From NCBI GenBank assembly GCA_009829735.1, contig CM020618.1, positions 35,998,894 to 36,062,893 of the forward strand: 64,000 nucleotides of DNA. Reading direction: 5' to 3'. The translations under genes were made by a program, and so were the position numbers. The stretch's first letter is position 1, and each line of letters begins with the position of its first letter. Positions 62,540-64,000 of this stretch are shown one piece after another. This DNA is from Pyropia yezoensis (Eukaryota; Rhodophyta; Bangiophyceae; Bangiales; Bangiaceae). The notes beneath the pieces are model-generated. The model saw only the letters and a program-made list of their open reading frames with translations, was not told the origin of the DNA and searched no databases.

Positions 62540-63253
62540 ATGGTCCTCAGCATGTCGACCATGTTTCAGTCTGTCCTGCTGTTTGTCAATGCATTCGCCG
62601 TTTTGCATGAGCAGCGGTTTCTTAATAAGAGTATGTCGGTGGGTGGTCGGGGGGGGTAGGGGTGCCTAGTCCCTATTGCAGCCTTTCTCTGTCCCGGCAC
62701 CAGGGTTGCGCTTGGCGACAGTGGCACGCGGGGCTGGTGGACTGACTGTCGTGCCGACTATTTGTTTGTCTGGCTTGGTATCGACGCGGCACTCGCTGGA
62801 TTGTGCTGGGTTGGGGGAACGACCTGGGTTCAGTCGGCCTGTCGGAAGAGGCGGTGGCGCTGGACAATGGTGTCAAGCGGCAGGTGGTGAACCTGCTCAA
62901 GGCTGTGCGTCTAGTAATGCGGAGTACGTTTGGCTGTGCGCTGGTGGCTGTCCATGCCCGTTTTCCCCCAAACGTTGTATGGGCGATGCTTCTTTTCTGG
63001 GGCCGTTTTTCCCGTGTTGGTCGGGCAGTTTGCCAGCGTGCCCTGTCGGTGGGTTCTCCGCCGTATCCCGTTTCTTCAGGCTTGGTGAGCTTTCTCCAGA
63101 ACTCCGTGCTGACGTGCTTGTGCCGTTTCTGGTCCTTTGCGACCTCTGTGTGACCTCGGACGCTCTCATCCCTTGGCCGACCATGTGTATTCCACAGTAC
63201 CTTTGGTCGTCGTGAACACGCTGGTGATTATCGGGCTCTTGCTGCTCGGGTGA
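62540..63253 (+). CDS. YOS1: Yos1/IER3IP1-like ER-Golgi membrane protein, three exons
   Basis: Exons 62540-62630, 62834-62923 and 63198-63253 give 78 residues, against about 80 for the family. Donors are GTATGT and GTACGT, acceptors CAG. Exon 1 gives MFQSVLLFVNAFAVLHEQRF, the hallmark N-terminal membrane segment. Exon 2 gives KRQVVNLLKAVRLVMR. Exon 3 gives PLVVVNTLVIIGLLLLG, the C-terminal membrane segment and end of the protein. Yos1 works with Yip1 and Yif1 in budding of COPII vesicles; the human homologue IER3IP1 is an ER protein. An ATG at 62552 could also be used. This gene is too short and too split to be found by simple ORF length; splice sites are inferred from frame and family. Confidence 0.85.
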
Positions 63254-63378
63254 GAGCCTATGGGTGACCGGACATACCACCTGCCTATGGGCAGAAGTCA
63301 CCAAGAATTAGAATCTTCCCCCAAAACACAAGCAGACCCACGGACACGTCATGTCGTTTCGACTAGCCGTGTATGCGC

Positions 63379-64000
63379 TCAGCCGTAGAGTGCTTCGATA
63401 TAGTCATCATCAAAGCGGTCAAGTCCCTTGTCGTCGTCACTGTCGCTGTCGTCGTCATCATTGTCGCTGTCGTCACTGTCGTTGTCGTCCTCGTCGGCTG
63501 CACCGCCAGCCGCGGCACTGTCGACCTTGCGAGTTCCCTCATCCTTCGGGTCCAGCAGCCGCACCGGCGTCGGCGGAGGCGCGCGCCGGGTCGCCATTGC
63601 TGTCGGAGAGGCAGCTTCGGCGGCTGCCTCTGCCGCGTCGACTTCCGCTTCGGCGGCCGTGCACACCAGCTCCGCCGCGTTTTCCCCCCGTTTCCCCACG
63701 CCCGTGACTGTGACGAGCACCTCGGTGCCGACGGTCAGCAGCGACCGCCAGTCCCCCTTGTGCCGTTCCCCCATTCGTGACCAGTGGACAAGAAGGTCCC
63801 GCTTGACACCCACGTCCACAAACGCGCCGTAGCGCTTGACAATGACAACGACGCCGACGACGAGCATACCGACAGACAGGCGCTCCTCGGCAGCTGTACG
63901 GCGCTGCCAGCGAGCGATCTTGGCTTTGCGCGCCCGCCGCTCCTCGACCACCGTCTCGGTACTAACGGGGGAGCCATCGAGGAAGAGAAGCCCCGACTCG
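63379..64000 (-). CDS. S1 RNA-binding domain protein, C-terminal part (gene runs off the right edge)
   Basis: The frame is open from base 64000 to the stop at 63379, about 206 residues, without a start inside the window. A basic helix (VEERRARKAKIARWQRR) leads to an S1 OB-fold domain: LSVGMLVVGVVVIVKRYGAF, VDVGVKRDLLVHWSRMG, then VGTEVLVTVTGV. The C-terminus is acidic: Asp/Ser-rich runs with DRFDDDYIEALYG at the end. S1 domains occur in ribosomal protein S1, plastid elongation factor Ts fusions and plastid RNA-binding proteins; I cannot choose among them from the visible part. It is convergent with Yos1, 125 bases apart. Confidence 0.75.
   Translation of the reverse strand, partial: ESGLLFLDGSPVSTETVVEERRARKAKIARWQRRTAAEERLSVGMLVVGVVVIVKRYGAFVDVGVKRDLLVHWSRMGERHKGDWRSLLTVGTEVLVTVTGVGKRGENAAELVCTAAEAEVDAAEAAAEAASPTAMATRRAPPPTPVRLLDPKDEGTRKVDSAAAGGAADEDDNDSDDSDNDDDDSDSDDDKGLDRFDDDYIEALYG

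Noticed and set aside
1..64000. Bacterial contamination, suggested by high GC and few introns
   Set aside because: SMC5, LCMT1, NUS1, Yos1, a copia element, a Harbinger element and spliced genes with GT-AG introns are eukaryotic.

Overview
The window looks like nuclear DNA of a red alga, most like a bangiophyte such as Porphyra or Pyropia. It is very GC-rich, with long Ala/Gly/Pro-rich simple sequence in every frame. Its genes are compact, on both strands, with no introns or a few small GT-AG ones. Its products are eukaryotic (SMC5, LCMT1, phosducin-like protein, NUS1, Yos1), several carry plastid-type leaders, and its tRNA genes are interrupted at unusual positions, as known in Cyanidioschyzon and red-derived nucleomorphs. 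The species is inferred; no rRNA or organelle marker is present.

Layout. 1-20 kb is a gene-rich block: a secreted LPMO-like protein (partial), an FAD oxidoreductase, a phosducin-like protein, NUS1, LCMT1, a plastid membrane protein, tRNA-Arg, an F-box/ankyrin-like protein, SMC5 and one weak gene. 20-23.6 kb shows nothing convincing. 24-28.5 kb holds a small Cys-rich secreted protein (copy 1), a membrane protein and a secreted serine esterase; a 166-bp inverted repeat lies beyond the 3' ends of the last two. 28.5-34.9 kb is a complete young Ty1/copia-type LTR retrotransposon with 573-bp LTRs, an AGCAC target duplication and two in-frame TGA codons. 36.8-37.2 kb is a hairpin-rich MITE-like element. 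39-46.5 kb is a PIF/Harbinger-type region: a Cys-module/low-complexity ORF, a Myb/trihelix-like ORF and a convergent DDE transposase. 47-47.6 kb is a C-rich minisatellite. 48.4-49.9 kb is an inverted, nearly identical second copy of the Cys-rich secreted gene. 50.2-51.2 kb has extreme homopolymers, including 60 consecutive G. 52.5-54.3 kb carries tRNA-Ile and tRNA-Leu, both with insertions in the T loop. 55-64 kb is a second gene-rich block: a secreted protein with two Cys modules, a plastid-type COG0523 (ZNG1/CobW) GTPase, a CtpA-type protease, Yos1 and an S1-domain protein running off the right edge.

The genes do not form one pathway. Loose themes are secretory and ER biology (NUS1 for dolichol synthesis, Yos1 for ER-Golgi transport, four secreted proteins), plastid biology (COG0523 GTPase, CtpA, the small membrane protein, perhaps the S1 protein) and housekeeping regulation (LCMT1, phosducin-like protein, SMC5).

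The most unusual signals are the interrupted tRNA genes, especially a tRNA-Leu(UAA) that appears to carry both an anticodon-loop and a T-loop insertion; a diverged pair of non-coding elements at 4.4 and 52.1 kb; and the Harbinger-region ORF with tandem Cys/His/Trp modules.
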